Shown: positions 51,443 through 64,000 of the stretch, piece after piece
Layout: each line of letters starts with the position of its first letter
Numbering within the stretch: position 1 is the stretch's first letter
DNA from: Nocardia lijiangensis NBRC 108240
Lineage (GTDB): Bacteria; Actinomycetota; Actinomycetes; Mycobacteriales; Mycobacteriaceae
Direction of reading: 5' to 3'
Assembly: GCF_001613045.1 (NCBI RefSeq)
Contig: NZ_BDBP01000004.1
Location: forward strand, 1 to 64,000
Length of the DNA: 64,000 nucleotides
Position numbers and translations under genes: made by a program
The notes under the pieces: generated by a model
Database searches by the model: none
Seen by the model: the letters and a program-made list of their open reading frames with translations, nothing else
Told to the model about the DNA's origin: nothing

Positions 51443-52591
51443 TCAATGGATGTGGGCCGGGTAGGCGTGCACCAAGGCGGTGTCCAGCTTCGGTACGGCA
51501 TGCGTGAGGGTGTGCTCGGCCTCGTGCGCGAGGCGGTGCGCATCGGCCAGTGTGATGGTCGGCACGACATCGATTTCGACGTCCGCGTGCAGCCGGTGCC
51601 CGATCCAGCGCATGCGCAGACTGCGCACCCCTTCGACGCCCGGTTCGGCCGCGAGCGCGCGCTCCGCGTTCGCCACGAGGGCCGGTTCGACCCCGTCCAT
51701 CAGCCGGTGGAACACATCGCGCGCCGCGGTACGCAGCACGGCCAGGATGGCCAGCGTGATCACCAGGCCGATGATCGGATCGGCCTGTGGGAAGCCAAGT
51801 GCCACACCGGCCGCGCCGAGCAGCACCGCCAGCGAGGTGAATCCATCAGTGCGCGCGTGCAATCCGTCGGCCACCAGGGCCGCCGACCCGATGCGCCGCC
51901 CGACCCGAATCCGGTACAGCGCCACGGTCTCGTTGCCGAGGAAGCCGATCAGCCCGGCCAGCGCGACCCAGCCCAAATGATCGATCGACACCGGGTCGAT
52001 GAGCCTGCGCACCGCCTCGTACCCGGCGATCAGCGCCGAGAGCGCGATCATCGCGACGACGAAGAGCCCGGCTAGGTCCTCGGCGCGGCCGAAGCCGTAG
52101 GTGTAGCGGCGGGTCGCCGCCCGGCGACCGAGCGCGAACGCGATCCACAGCGGGACCGCGGTGAGCGCATCGGAGAAGTTGTGGATGGTGTCGGCGGCCA
52201 GCGCCACGGAGCCGGAGACCGCGACGACGAGGACCTGGAGTGCGGCGGTGAGGCCGAGGACCGCGAGGCTGATCTTGACGGCACGGATGCCGACCGCGCT
52301 GGCTTCGAGCGCGTCATCGATGCTGTCGGCGGCGTCGTGGCTGTGCGGGGCGAAGATTTCGCGGAGGATGCCGCGCAGGCCGCCGGGGTGGTCGTGCCCG
52401 TGCTCGTGTGCGTGCGCATGGCCTTCCCGGAGCTTCGCTTCGCCACGGTGGCCGTCGTCGTGTTCGTGCTCGTGGTGGCCGTGGCTGTCGGCATGCCCAT
52501 GCCGATGATCGGGCTCTCTTTCGGAGCCGCGGCCGATCGGGTCGGGGGTCACCGAACGCCACTGTCCGCCTTGCCGTTTCGTGTGACTCAT
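51443..52591 (-). CDS. Cation diffusion facilitator with His-rich N-terminus
   Basis: This 382-residue protein starts at ATG 52591, overlapping the ArsR stop by 4 bp. The first 85 residues carry many His (for example HAHAHEHGHDHPGG), a likely metal buffer. The transport site has the expected HNFSDALTAVP (helix 2) and HARTDGFTSLAV (helix 5) residues. The cytosolic C-terminal domain follows (MRWIGHRLHADVEIDV). It exports Zn, Co, Cd or similar ions. Confidence 0.9.
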   Translation of the reverse strand: MSHTKRQGGQWRSVTPDPIGRGSEREPDHRHGHADSHGHHEHEHDDGHRGEAKLREGHAHAHEHGHDHPGGLRGILREIFAPHSHDAADSIDDALEASAVGIRAVKISLAVLGLTAALQVLVVAVSGSVALAADTIHNFSDALTAVPLWIAFALGRRAATRRYTYGFGRAEDLAGLFVVAMIALSALIAGYEAVRRLIDPVSIDHLGWVALAGLIGFLGNETVALYRIRVGRRIGSAALVADGLHARTDGFTSLAVLLGAAGVALGFPQADPIIGLVITLAILAVLRTAARDVFHRLMDGVEPALVANAERALAAEPGVEGVRSLRMRWIGHRLHADVEIDVVPTITLADAHRLAHEAEHTLTHAVPKLDTALVHAYPAHIH

Positions 52592-52980
52592 GGCGTCGCT
52601 CGATTCCGCTCCGGCAGTTCGAGCACCGCGCCGTCGCGGCGGTGGTGCGGCGGGATGCCCGGGCCCGCGTGCTCGGCGTTGTACACCGCGTCCATCACCA
52701 GTTGCCGGACGTGCTCGTTCTCCAGGCTGTAGAAGATCGTGGTGCCCGCCCTCCTGGTGCGCACCAGTCGAGCCATGCGCAGCTTGGCCAGGTGCTGGGA
52801 GACCGACGGTGCGGGCTTGCCCACCGCTTCGGCCAGGTCGTTCACCGACAGCTCGCGATCGACCAGCGCCCACAGGATCTGGACGCGGGTGGGCTCGGCC
52901 AGCATGCGGAACACCTCGACGACCAGCCCGGCTTGGTCCTCGGCGAGGGGCGGTCGCGGTGGCTGGTTATCTGCATTCAT
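52588..52980 (-). CDS. ArsR/SmtB-family metal-responsive repressor
   Basis: This 130-residue protein uses ATG 52980. The winged helix reads MLAEPTRVQILWALVDRELSVNDLAEAVGKPAPSVSQHLAKLRMARLVRTRRAGTTIFYSL. It is most like the CzrA/KmtR type. It controls the CDF gene with which it overlaps by 4 bp. A perfect inverted repeat overlaps its -10 and start codon, indicating autorepression and a transcript with little or no leader. Confidence 0.9.
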   Translation of the reverse strand: MNADNQPPRPPLAEDQAGLVVEVFRMLAEPTRVQILWALVDRELSVNDLAEAVGKPAPSVSQHLAKLRMARLVRTRRAGTTIFYSLENEHVRQLVMDAVYNAEHAGPGIPPHHRRDGAVLELPERNRATP

Positions 52981-52990
52981 ACGCAGATAA
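52967..52990. promoter_or_regulatory. ArsR operator overlapping the start codon and -10 of 52588
   Basis: TTATCTGC and GCAGATAA are perfect 8-bp arms with an 8-bp spacer containing the start codon. On the minus strand TATTAT (52987-52992) lies 6 nt before the ATG, as expected for the -10 of a leaderless gene. Confidence 0.75.
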
Positions 52991-53095
52991 TAGAACAAAT
53001 GAGCGGCGGTGAGCATGCGAATGATTGGCCGAAAATGTTGATTGGCTGACCGCTGATGTCTCGGTGAGCGGCGCCGCCCGCCCTATCGTCGAGGC

Positions 53096-54559
53096 ATGAC
53101 ATCGCCGTCCATCATCATCATCGGAGCCGGATTCGCGGGGCTCGGCATGGCGCTCGAGCTGCGGCGCGCCGGGCTGGAGAACTTCACCATCCTGGAAAAG
53201 GCCGCCGATCTCGGTGGGGTCTGGCGGGAGAACACCTATCCCGGTGCGGCCTGCGACGTGCCCTCGCCGCTGTACTCGTGGTCCTACGAACCCAAATCCG
53301 ATTGGCCGCGGCGCTTTTCCGAGCAGCGTGACATCCACGACTACATGCGCGGGGTGGCGGGCAAGCACGACCTGACCAGCTATATCCGCTTCGGCACCGA
53401 GGTCACCGACGCCGAATTCGATGAACGCACCGGACGCTGGCAGCTCACCACCGCCGACGGCGCGCAACTGAGCGCCGACATTCTGATCCCCGCGGTCGGC
53501 CAGCTGTCCCGGCCCGCGCTGCCGAACCTGCCCGGCATCGACACCTTCACCGGCCCTGCCTTCCACTCCGCCGAGTGGAACCACGAGATCGACCTGACCG
53601 GCAAGCGGGTGGCCTGCATCGGCACCGGAGCCAGTGCCATCCAGTACATTCCGCGCATCCAGCCGAAGGTCGCGCAGCTCACGCTGTTTCAGCGTTCGGC
53701 GGCCTGGGTGCTGCCCAAGCCCGACGTCGAGTACAGCGCGCTGCATCACGCGCTGTTCAAGTACTTTCCGCCGAGCCGGTGGGCCGAGCGGTTCGCGATC
53801 TGGTCGTTCTTCGAGGTGCTCGCGCTCGCGCTGACCGACATCCCGGCCATGAAGTCCCCGGTGATCGCGCTCGCCGACCAGCATCGCGAAAAGCAGGTGC
53901 CCGACCCGGAATTGCGCGCGAAGCTGACCCCCGACTACGCGGCAGGATGCAAGCGCGGCCTGTTCTCCAACGACTACTTTCCCGCGCTCGCTCAGCCGAA
54001 CGTCACGGTGGAGACGACGGCGATCGAGGCCGTCACGCCGACCGGCATCCGCACCGTCGACGGCGTCGAGCACCCGGTCGACGTGATCGTCTACGGCACC
54101 GGTTTCAAGGGCACCGAATTCCTCGCCCCGATGAACATCTACGGCGTCGGCGGCCGCAAGCTGGCCGATGTGTGGGGCGACGCGGGAGCGCGTGCCTACC
54201 TTGGCCTTTCGGTGCCGTTCTTCCCGAACTTGTTCATGATGTACGGCCCCAACACCAATGTGGGCTCGGGGTCGATCATCTACATGCTCGAATCCCAGGC
54301 CCGCTACATCCGGCGGGCGGTGGAGTACCTGGCCGAGCGCCCCGGTCGTTTCCTCGCCGCCCGCGCGAAGGTCGAACAGGACTGGGACGACTGGCTGCAG
54401 CGCAGGCTGAAGGACACCCCGTGGAACTTCTGCTCCAGCTGGTACCGCAACGCGGCGGGGCGCATTACCAACAACTGGCCCGGCGCCACCGTGCTCTACC
54501 GCTGGAAGACACGAACTTTCGACCCGGCCGACTACGACGAGGCCCGCGCCACCGCCTGA
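53096..54559 (+). CDS. Flavin-containing Baeyer-Villiger-type monooxygenase (copy 2)
   Basis: This 487-residue paralogue of the protein at 14810 shares near-identical landmarks: GAGFAGLGMALELRR, ENTYPGAACDVPSPLYSWSYEPK, fingerprint FTGPAFHSAEWN, CIGTGASAIQYIPRI and CKRGLFSNDYFPALAQPN. Start is ATG 53096. No dedicated regulator is next to it, unlike copy 1. The substrates of the two may differ. Ketones from steroid or alkane catabolism are reasonable guesses only. Confidence 0.85.
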   Translation: MTSPSIIIIGAGFAGLGMALELRRAGLENFTILEKAADLGGVWRENTYPGAACDVPSPLYSWSYEPKSDWPRRFSEQRDIHDYMRGVAGKHDLTSYIRFGTEVTDAEFDERTGRWQLTTADGAQLSADILIPAVGQLSRPALPNLPGIDTFTGPAFHSAEWNHEIDLTGKRVACIGTGASAIQYIPRIQPKVAQLTLFQRSAAWVLPKPDVEYSALHHALFKYFPPSRWAERFAIWSFFEVLALALTDIPAMKSPVIALADQHREKQVPDPELRAKLTPDYAAGCKRGLFSNDYFPALAQPNVTVETTAIEAVTPTGIRTVDGVEHPVDVIVYGTGFKGTEFLAPMNIYGVGGRKLADVWGDAGARAYLGLSVPFFPNLFMMYGPNTNVGSGSIIYMLESQARYIRRAVEYLAERPGRFLAARAKVEQDWDDWLQRRLKDTPWNFCSSWYRNAAGRITNNWPGATVLYRWKTRTFDPADYDEARATA

Positions 54560-54569
54560 TCACGCGAAC

Positions 54570-54612
54570 CGCCCCCGTTCGGCCGGCCTCCTGCACCGGC
54601 CGAACGGGGGCG
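54570..54612. terminator. Long hairpin terminator after the second monooxygenase
   Basis: Perfect 17-bp arms CGCCCCCGTTCGGCCGG and complement around a 9-nt loop. It lies between convergent genes. Confidence 0.85.
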
Positions 54613-54627
54613 ACTCTCCTTCCGTGT

Positions 54628-55020
54628 TCAGCAGTTACGCAGCTCCGGGCTCTGGTTGAGCAGCTGGGCCCTGGTGCCGATGAAGGTGGTGTAGGTCTCG
54701 CCGCCGACCGCGGACACCGGGAATGCCGCCACCCGGTGGCAGTTCTGGAACGCGAGTTTCACGCCGAAGTGCCGCTCCAGGCCGCCGCGGATGGCGTCCG
54801 AGGCCAAGGCACGCAGCAGCTGGCCGCGGGCCACCTCGTCCGGCGGCGGCACCACGTTGTCGGCGAATTCGGCGGTGCCCGACTTCAATTCGCCGGCCAC
54901 CCGGCTCACGACTTCCCAGGCGTAGGGCAGCGAGGTCCGGACACATTCGACGAAATCGGCGTCGTCGATCTCGCCGCGTTCGGCGCGTTCGAGCAGTGCG
55001 GCGGGAACATCGAGGGACAT
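54628..55020 (-). CDS. SCO5389-family conserved protein
   Basis: This 130-residue protein is of the actinobacterial SCO5389 type: MSLDVPAALLERAERGEIDDADFVECVRTSLPYAW at the start, RGQLLRALASDAIRG in the middle and an invariable-looking end RAQLLNQSPELRNC. The function of the family is unknown. It is a soluble protein and appears monocistronic. Confidence 0.8.
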   Translation of the reverse strand: MSLDVPAALLERAERGEIDDADFVECVRTSLPYAWEVVSRVAGELKSGTAEFADNVVPPPDEVARGQLLRALASDAIRGGLERHFGVKLAFQNCHRVAAFPVSAVGGETYTTFIGTRAQLLNQSPELRNC

Positions 55021-55088
55021 GGCGCTCTCCTCCTGGGGATGGGGTGGATGGCGGTGCGATGCCCCTGAAGTCTAATCGAAAGTGGTTG

Positions 55089-56135
55089 TCAACAATCCTG
55101 GATTCGTCGCGAAAGTGCCGATTCCAGAGCGGTTTTCGTGGCGGCGGCCAGTTCGGCGACCAGTTCGCGGGCCGGTAGCTCGGGCGTCAGCGCCTGGGTT
55201 TGGCCAGCCCACAGGTTGACTTCCTCCGGATTGCCCGCTGCCCGCGCGGCAGCTCGCAACGGCCCTGTCGCGTAGTGGATTTCCGGATACGCGGCGGGCG
55301 CTGTCGCGCTGTGCTCGGCCATGAACTCGTTGCGCAGACCGCGGGCGCGGCGTCCGGTGAAGGCGCGGGTGAGCATGGTGGGCGCGGTGCTCGGCAGTGC
55401 CGCGCGGTGCACCGGATTGGTGCCCGCCTCCGGGCAGCGCAGGAACGCGGTGCCCAGCTGGGCGGCGGACGCGCCCGCCGCGAGGACGGCGGCGATGCCC
55501 GCTCCGGTGACGATGCCACCCGCGGCCACGATCGGCAGATTCACCGCGGCGGTGAGCAGTTGGAGCAAGGCGAGCAGGCCGAGCGGATCGGCGTCGTCGT
55601 CGGCGACCCGGTCGACGAAGGTGGCGCGGTGTCCGCCCGCCTCGGCGCCCTGGGCGATCAGCACGTCGGCGCCTGCCGCCGCGGCGATCTCGGCTTCGGC
55701 GACCGAGGTGACGGTCACCCAGACCTCGGAGCCCACCGCGTGCAGCCGGGTCACCTCGGCGGCCGTGGGGCAGCCGAAGGCGCAGGTGACGACCGCGACG
55801 GGCGTCTCGACGAGCAGGTCGAGCTTGGCGTCCCAGTCGTCGGTGTCGTGCTTCGCCGCGCCGAGCTCATGTCCGGCGCCGAGTTCGGCGAGGTAGTCCG
55901 CGTACTCGGCGGGCGGGGTCGGCGGTCCCGGCGCGAAGAGGTTCACGCCGAGCGGGGCGTCGGTGAGTGCGCGGGTCGCGGCGATCCGGTCGGCGGTGTC
56001 GGCCGCGCTCAGGTAGCCGGCGGCCAGCACGCCGAGGCCGCCCGCCTCGGCGACCGCGGCGGTCAGCTCGGGAGTGGAGGGGCCACCCGCCATCGGAGCG
56101 AGCACAATCGGGACGCGCAGTTCGTCGATGATCAC
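55089..56135 (-). CDS. Nitronate monooxygenase-like flavoenzyme
   Basis: This 348-residue TIM-barrel flavoprotein is drawn from GTG 56135. In-frame codons extend to 56213, so the start is uncertain. FMN-binding family motifs are PIVLAPMAGGPSTPELTAAVAEAGGLGVLAAGYL, LIAQGAEAGGHRATF, PIVAAGGIVTGAGIAAVLAAGASAAQLGTAFL. It resembles 2-nitropropane dioxygenase/NMO class II enzymes, which detoxify nitronates. Related enoyl reductases share these motifs, so the reaction is not certain. Confidence 0.8.
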   Translation of the reverse strand: MIIDELRVPIVLAPMAGGPSTPELTAAVAEAGGLGVLAAGYLSAADTADRIAATRALTDAPLGVNLFAPGPPTPPAEYADYLAELGAGHELGAAKHDTDDWDAKLDLLVETPVAVVTCAFGCPTAAEVTRLHAVGSEVWVTVTSVAEAEIAAAAGADVLIAQGAEAGGHRATFVDRVADDDADPLGLLALLQLLTAAVNLPIVAAGGIVTGAGIAAVLAAGASAAQLGTAFLRCPEAGTNPVHRAALPSTAPTMLTRAFTGRRARGLRNEFMAEHSATAPAAYPEIHYATGPLRAAARAAGNPEEVNLWAGQTQALTPELPARELVAELAAATKTALESALSRRIQDC

Positions 56136-56341
56136 GGCTCGAGTCTCGCCGATCGAGACCTGTGATCCAGCCCTCACCTGCGATTTCGCATTCGAAGGTT
56201 GCGGAATGGTCACGACGGGGTAGAGTTCCCGTCACAACGGATGCCGAAACGTTACAAACCTTCGGTCACCGGGAAACCGGTACCGCGTTCGCGACGCGGC
56301 GGCCTTCGTTCGAAACTGTCGTCGGACGCTAGGACGAAGCT

Positions 56342-57193
56342 TTGTCGCAGCACCGGGTAGGCCCCAGTTCCATTACCGTCAAGAGCCTCATCGGCGATGG
56401 CGTGGCGGAGCGGCCGACGCGGCACCGTGCCGAGTCGTCTCAGATCGAGCGGGTCCGCGCGGCCGCGGGTGCGGCAGTCGCCGCGGGCGCCCTGATCGGC
56501 GCCGCTGCCCAGGTCGCTCCGGCCATTGCCAACGCCTCCCCGCTTGCCCCTTCGCGCGACGCCGACCAGGCCGCCGACGAGATCACCTTCAAGGGCACCG
56601 CCGAGATCGAGACCGTCGCGGCCAAGCAGGCCTTGGCGCCGATCGCCGAGGCCGCCCCGGCGCCGGCACCCGTGGCCGCGCCCGTCGCCGCCCCGTTCGG
56701 CTTCGGCAACCTCCCGCCCGAAATCGCGGGCCCGCTGGCCCAGGTCGAGGACATCCTCAAGGGCGTGCACCAGCAGGTCGCCCCCGCGCCCGCGGTGCGC
56801 CCGGTCGCCGGCGCGATCAGCTCCGGTTACGGCACCCGCTGGGGCCAGTTCCACTACGGCGTCGACTTCTCCGATCAGCTCGGCGCGCCGATCCACTCGG
56901 TCAGCAACGGCACCGTGATCGAGGCGGGCCCCGCCTCCGGCTTCGGCCTGTGGGTGCGGGTGCTGCAGGACGACGGCACCACCGCCGTCTACGGCCACGT
57001 CAACGACATGTTCGTCGCCGAGGGCCAGCGGGTCCGCGCCGGTGACGTGATCGCCTCCGTCGGCAACCGCGGCCAGTCCACCGGACCGCACCTGCACCTG
57101 GAGATCTGGGACCAGGGCGGCGCCAAGATCGACCCGCTGCCGTACCTGGCTGCCAAGGGCGTCCCGATGCACTGGGGCCCGTCGGCGCACTGA
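56342..57193 (+). CDS. Secreted M23-family peptidoglycan hydrolase-like protein
   Basis: This 283-residue protein starts at TTG 56342. A hydrophobic segment (AAAGAAVAAGALIGAAAQVAPAIANA) ends near residue 65 and probably directs export. An Ala/Pro linker follows, then an M23 domain from about residue 150: zinc ligands in FHYGVDFSD, catalytic YGHVNDM and the HLHLEIWD motif. All metal ligands are present, so it should be active on cross-links or regulate a partner. The tandem repeat region follows directly. Confidence 0.85.
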   Translation: MSQHRVGPSSITVKSLIGDGVAERPTRHRAESSQIERVRAAAGAAVAAGALIGAAAQVAPAIANASPLAPSRDADQAADEITFKGTAEIETVAAKQALAPIAEAAPAPAPVAAPVAAPFGFGNLPPEIAGPLAQVEDILKGVHQQVAPAPAVRPVAGAISSGYGTRWGQFHYGVDFSDQLGAPIHSVSNGTVIEAGPASGFGLWVRVLQDDGTTAVYGHVNDMFVAEGQRVRAGDVIASVGNRGQSTGPHLHLEIWDQGGAKIDPLPYLAAKGVPMHWGPSAH

Positions 57194-57536
57194 TCCCGCT
57201 GCCCGGCTTGAAGTTTCCCCTTCACACGACGGACTGCCCTCCGGCAGTGCGAGTTCGGCGTACCTCCGAATTCGCGGCGGCCATGTACGGACGTTCAACC
57301 GACCTCCGTTCGGCAGCGCCGGTGAGGCGTACCTTCGCCTTCGCTCCGGCCGCGCGCGGACTTTCGACCGACCCTCATCCAGTAGCACCGGTTACACGTA
57401 CCCCCGTCTTCGCGCCAGCCGTGCAAGGCCTTTCGACCGACCCTCGCCCGGCAGCGCCGGTTACGCGTACCTTCGCGCCAGCCGTGCAAGGGCTTTGGGC
57501 GGAACTTCGTCCGCCAGCGCCGGTTAGGCTCGGGCC
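57194..57536. repeat. 69-bp minisatellite, four units plus a partial
   Basis: Units are at 57244-57312, 57313-57381, 57382-57450 (69 bp each) and 57451-57513 (63 bp, a 6-bp deletion), with a partial unit running into the start of the next gene. Shared landmarks are GCAGCGCCGGT near the unit start and TTTCGACCGACCCT near its end. Both strands can be read as Arg/Pro-rich frames, but these are probably a by-product of the repeat and not genes. Confidence 0.75.
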
Positions 57537-58520
57537 GTGACCGAGCTGGGCGATATTTTCGAGCCAGGATCACCGCACGGGCGCACCTACGCCGTGCTGG
57601 TGCACCATCCCCGATCCGGCCTGGCCGATATCGCGCACTATCTCGACGTGACGCCGGAAGAGGCCGCCGCCACGCTGGAGATCCTGTGCGCGCTTCAGGC
57701 CGCCGTCCGGCTCGAGGATTCCGAGGGCGAACCGATCTGGGACGCGCACGCCCCGGAATCGTTGTCGGAGGCCGAGGCTCGGCGCCGCCAGCACGAGCTC
57801 AATCAGATGCACGCCGCGGCTGCCCGGCTCAGCGAGACGTTCCGCTCGGTGCGACGGTCGCCGCGTGGCAACGGCTCGATCGTCCCGGTCTTCGAACGTC
57901 TGGAGATGCTGGCCGATTTCGAGGAGATGCAGACCTCGGCGCGCAGCTCGATCAAGATCATCGAACGTGGCCCCTACCTCAGCGACATCGAACGCGAGAA
58001 CCAGCAGTACCTGTTGAAGCGGTCCAGGATCGGCGAGGGCATCCGCTACCAGACCCTCTACCAGGACACGATCTACCAGGACGCGGAACGACTACGTCAC
58101 GCGCTGTCCACCAACGCCAGCGGCGCGCAGGCGCGGACGCTGCCCGAACCGCCGTTCAAGCTGATCATCGCCGACGACGAGCGCGCCAACCTGGTGCTGC
58201 ACGCCGACGAACGCCGCCCCGACCCGATGGGCCTGCGCTTCACCGGATCTCCCGCCCTGCGCTTGCTGGTGCGCACCTTCGACGTGCTGTGGTCGCTGGC
58301 CGCGCCGATCTCGGTGAACCCCGCCGCCGACGAACTGGACGAACGCGACAAGGCGATTCTCACGCTCATGGGTCTCGGCGCCACCGACGACACGATCGCC
58401 CGCAGACTCGGCATGTCCCGGCGCACGGTGGTGCGCCGCACCGCGCGCCTGCTGGAGCGGCTCGGTGCGAGCACCCGATTCCAAGCGGGCGTGCAGGCCA
58501 CCCGCCGCGGGTGGCTGTGA
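57537..58520 (+). CDS. LuxR-type HTH regulator with TrmB-like N-terminus
   Basis: This 327-residue protein starts at GTG 57537. An N-terminal winged-helix-like region (GLADIAHYLDVTPEEAAATLEILCALQAAV) is followed by a sensor-like middle domain with PLD/TrmB character. The LuxR-type HTH is at the C-terminus (LDERDKAILTLMGLGATDDTIARRLGMSRRTVVRRTARLLERLGASTRFQAGVQA). Similar proteins sit next to NRPS clusters in actinobacteria, so it may control the gene at 58760. Confidence 0.75.
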   Translation: MTELGDIFEPGSPHGRTYAVLVHHPRSGLADIAHYLDVTPEEAAATLEILCALQAAVRLEDSEGEPIWDAHAPESLSEAEARRRQHELNQMHAAAARLSETFRSVRRSPRGNGSIVPVFERLEMLADFEEMQTSARSSIKIIERGPYLSDIERENQQYLLKRSRIGEGIRYQTLYQDTIYQDAERLRHALSTNASGAQARTLPEPPFKLIIADDERANLVLHADERRPDPMGLRFTGSPALRLLVRTFDVLWSLAAPISVNPAADELDERDKAILTLMGLGATDDTIARRLGMSRRTVVRRTARLLERLGASTRFQAGVQATRRGWL

Positions 58521-58759
58521 TCTGAACCTCTAATTGTTTGGCGTGGCTTCGGCTTTCGCCCCACTTCCGCAGCTATACCGATGGTTGCGTGTGGCTATCA
58601 GCAGTGGCACGGCATCCCCGCTCGCAAAGGCGGTCCGAGTGACCTGCGTATATTGGTCTGCGGCACGGGGTCGCTGTTCAAGGGCCCAACTGTAGGGGTT
58701 GGGGACGGTTCGACAGCGCGGTCGAACGGCCCTCGCGATGCGAGAGGTGAAGTTACTCG
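58521..58759. other. Leader of the NRPS gene
   Basis: There is no gene here. TATATT at 58649-58654 is the only reasonable -10 candidate, without a good -35. No IdeR (iron) box was recognised, so a siderophore role for the NRPS is not supported by this leader. Confidence 0.35.

Positions 58760-64000
<5,241 letters not shown>

Noticed and set aside
56220..56341. ydaO (c-di-AMP) riboswitch upstream of the M23 gene
   Set aside because: Such riboswitches are common before cell-wall hydrolases in actinobacteria, but I could not match the conserved blocks here. A GTTAC-like half site resembling MtrA boxes is too short to claim.
56252..57388. Minus-strand open frame over the M23 gene and minisatellite
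   Set aside because: The M23 protein on the plus strand is convincing. The antisense frame is low-complexity.
57208..57540. Plus-strand frame through the 69-bp repeats as a gene
   Set aside because: The repeat period is a multiple of three, so frames stay open on both strands. There is no ribosome-binding site and no family-like sequence.

Overview
The window comes from a high-GC, mycolate-making actinomycete and most resembles Nocardia. Supporting signs are GTG starts, tightly packed operons, an accD3 / echA6 / metallo-beta-lactamase-fold / MT0933-like antitoxin neighbourhood that parallels Rv0904c-Rv0909 of M. tuberculosis, a LigD of mycobacterial domain order, a WXG100 plus YbaB-like pair, a KstR-type box in front of a CYP125-like P450, and a large NRPS. 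Species cannot be assigned from sequence alone.

Layout. 1-10.6 kb: the 3' end of an AccD3-like carboxyltransferase, an aldo/keto reductase, a flavoprotein, echA6, a lipid-hydrolase-like MBL protein, an orphan small antitoxin homologue, ligD, an isochorismatase-fold hydrolase, a secreted lipase and a secreted glycine-rich protein. 10.9-18.2 kb: a WXG100/YbaB-like pair, a two-gene ECF transporter, a Baeyer-Villiger-type monooxygenase divergent from an AraC regulator, and a metallophosphoesterase. 18.3-23.1 kb: MarR and DinB-fold genes sharing a divergent promoter, a 164-bp palindromic MITE-like element, an RluA pseudouridine synthase, a class III adenylate cyclase and an Orn/Lys/Arg decarboxylase. 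23.6-28.3 kb: a second isochorismatase-fold hydrolase, an orphan ParA/ParB-like pair, an NlpC/P60 hydrolase, a membrane protein and tRNA-Arg(CCU).

28,390-40,552 is the most notable block. It is a complete pSAM2-type actinomycete integrative and conjugative element (AICE) inserted in the 3' half of the tRNA-Arg gene and bounded by a 48-bp perfect direct repeat. A leftward, largely overlapping operon encodes a Pra-like activator, a DUF2637/Spd-like protein, an FtsK-type translocase, five small or medium proteins, a PAPS-reductase-like (PP-loop/Fe-S) protein, a HUH-type Rep, an excisionase and a tyrosine integrase. A GntR (KorSA-like) regulator faces this operon across three perfect TGCGTATACGCA palindromes. 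The cargo at the right end is a methyltransferase-like gene and a PD-(D/E)XK-like nuclease gene. Repeats resembling integrase arm sites flank both att cores.

40.7-58.5 kb: an MFS/ChrB pair, a FetB-like permease, a 2OG-Fe(II) oxygenase, the CYP125-like gene with its KstR-like box, a TetR/alpha-beta hydrolase pair, an AI-2E family permease, an acyl-CoA ligase, an ArsR/CDF metal-efflux pair, a second Baeyer-Villiger-type monooxygenase, an SCO5389-family protein, a nitronate-monooxygenase-like protein, an M23 peptidase, a 69-bp minisatellite and a LuxR-type regulator. 58.76 kb to the end: the first 1,747 residues of an NRPS with order A-PCP-C-A-PCP-C. Its second A domain carries the textbook serine code.

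The strongest candidate for something under-described is the AICE, because of the PP-loop enzyme inside its replication/transfer operon and its nuclease/methyltransferase cargo. The orphan partition pair, the palindromic MITE and the minisatellite come next.
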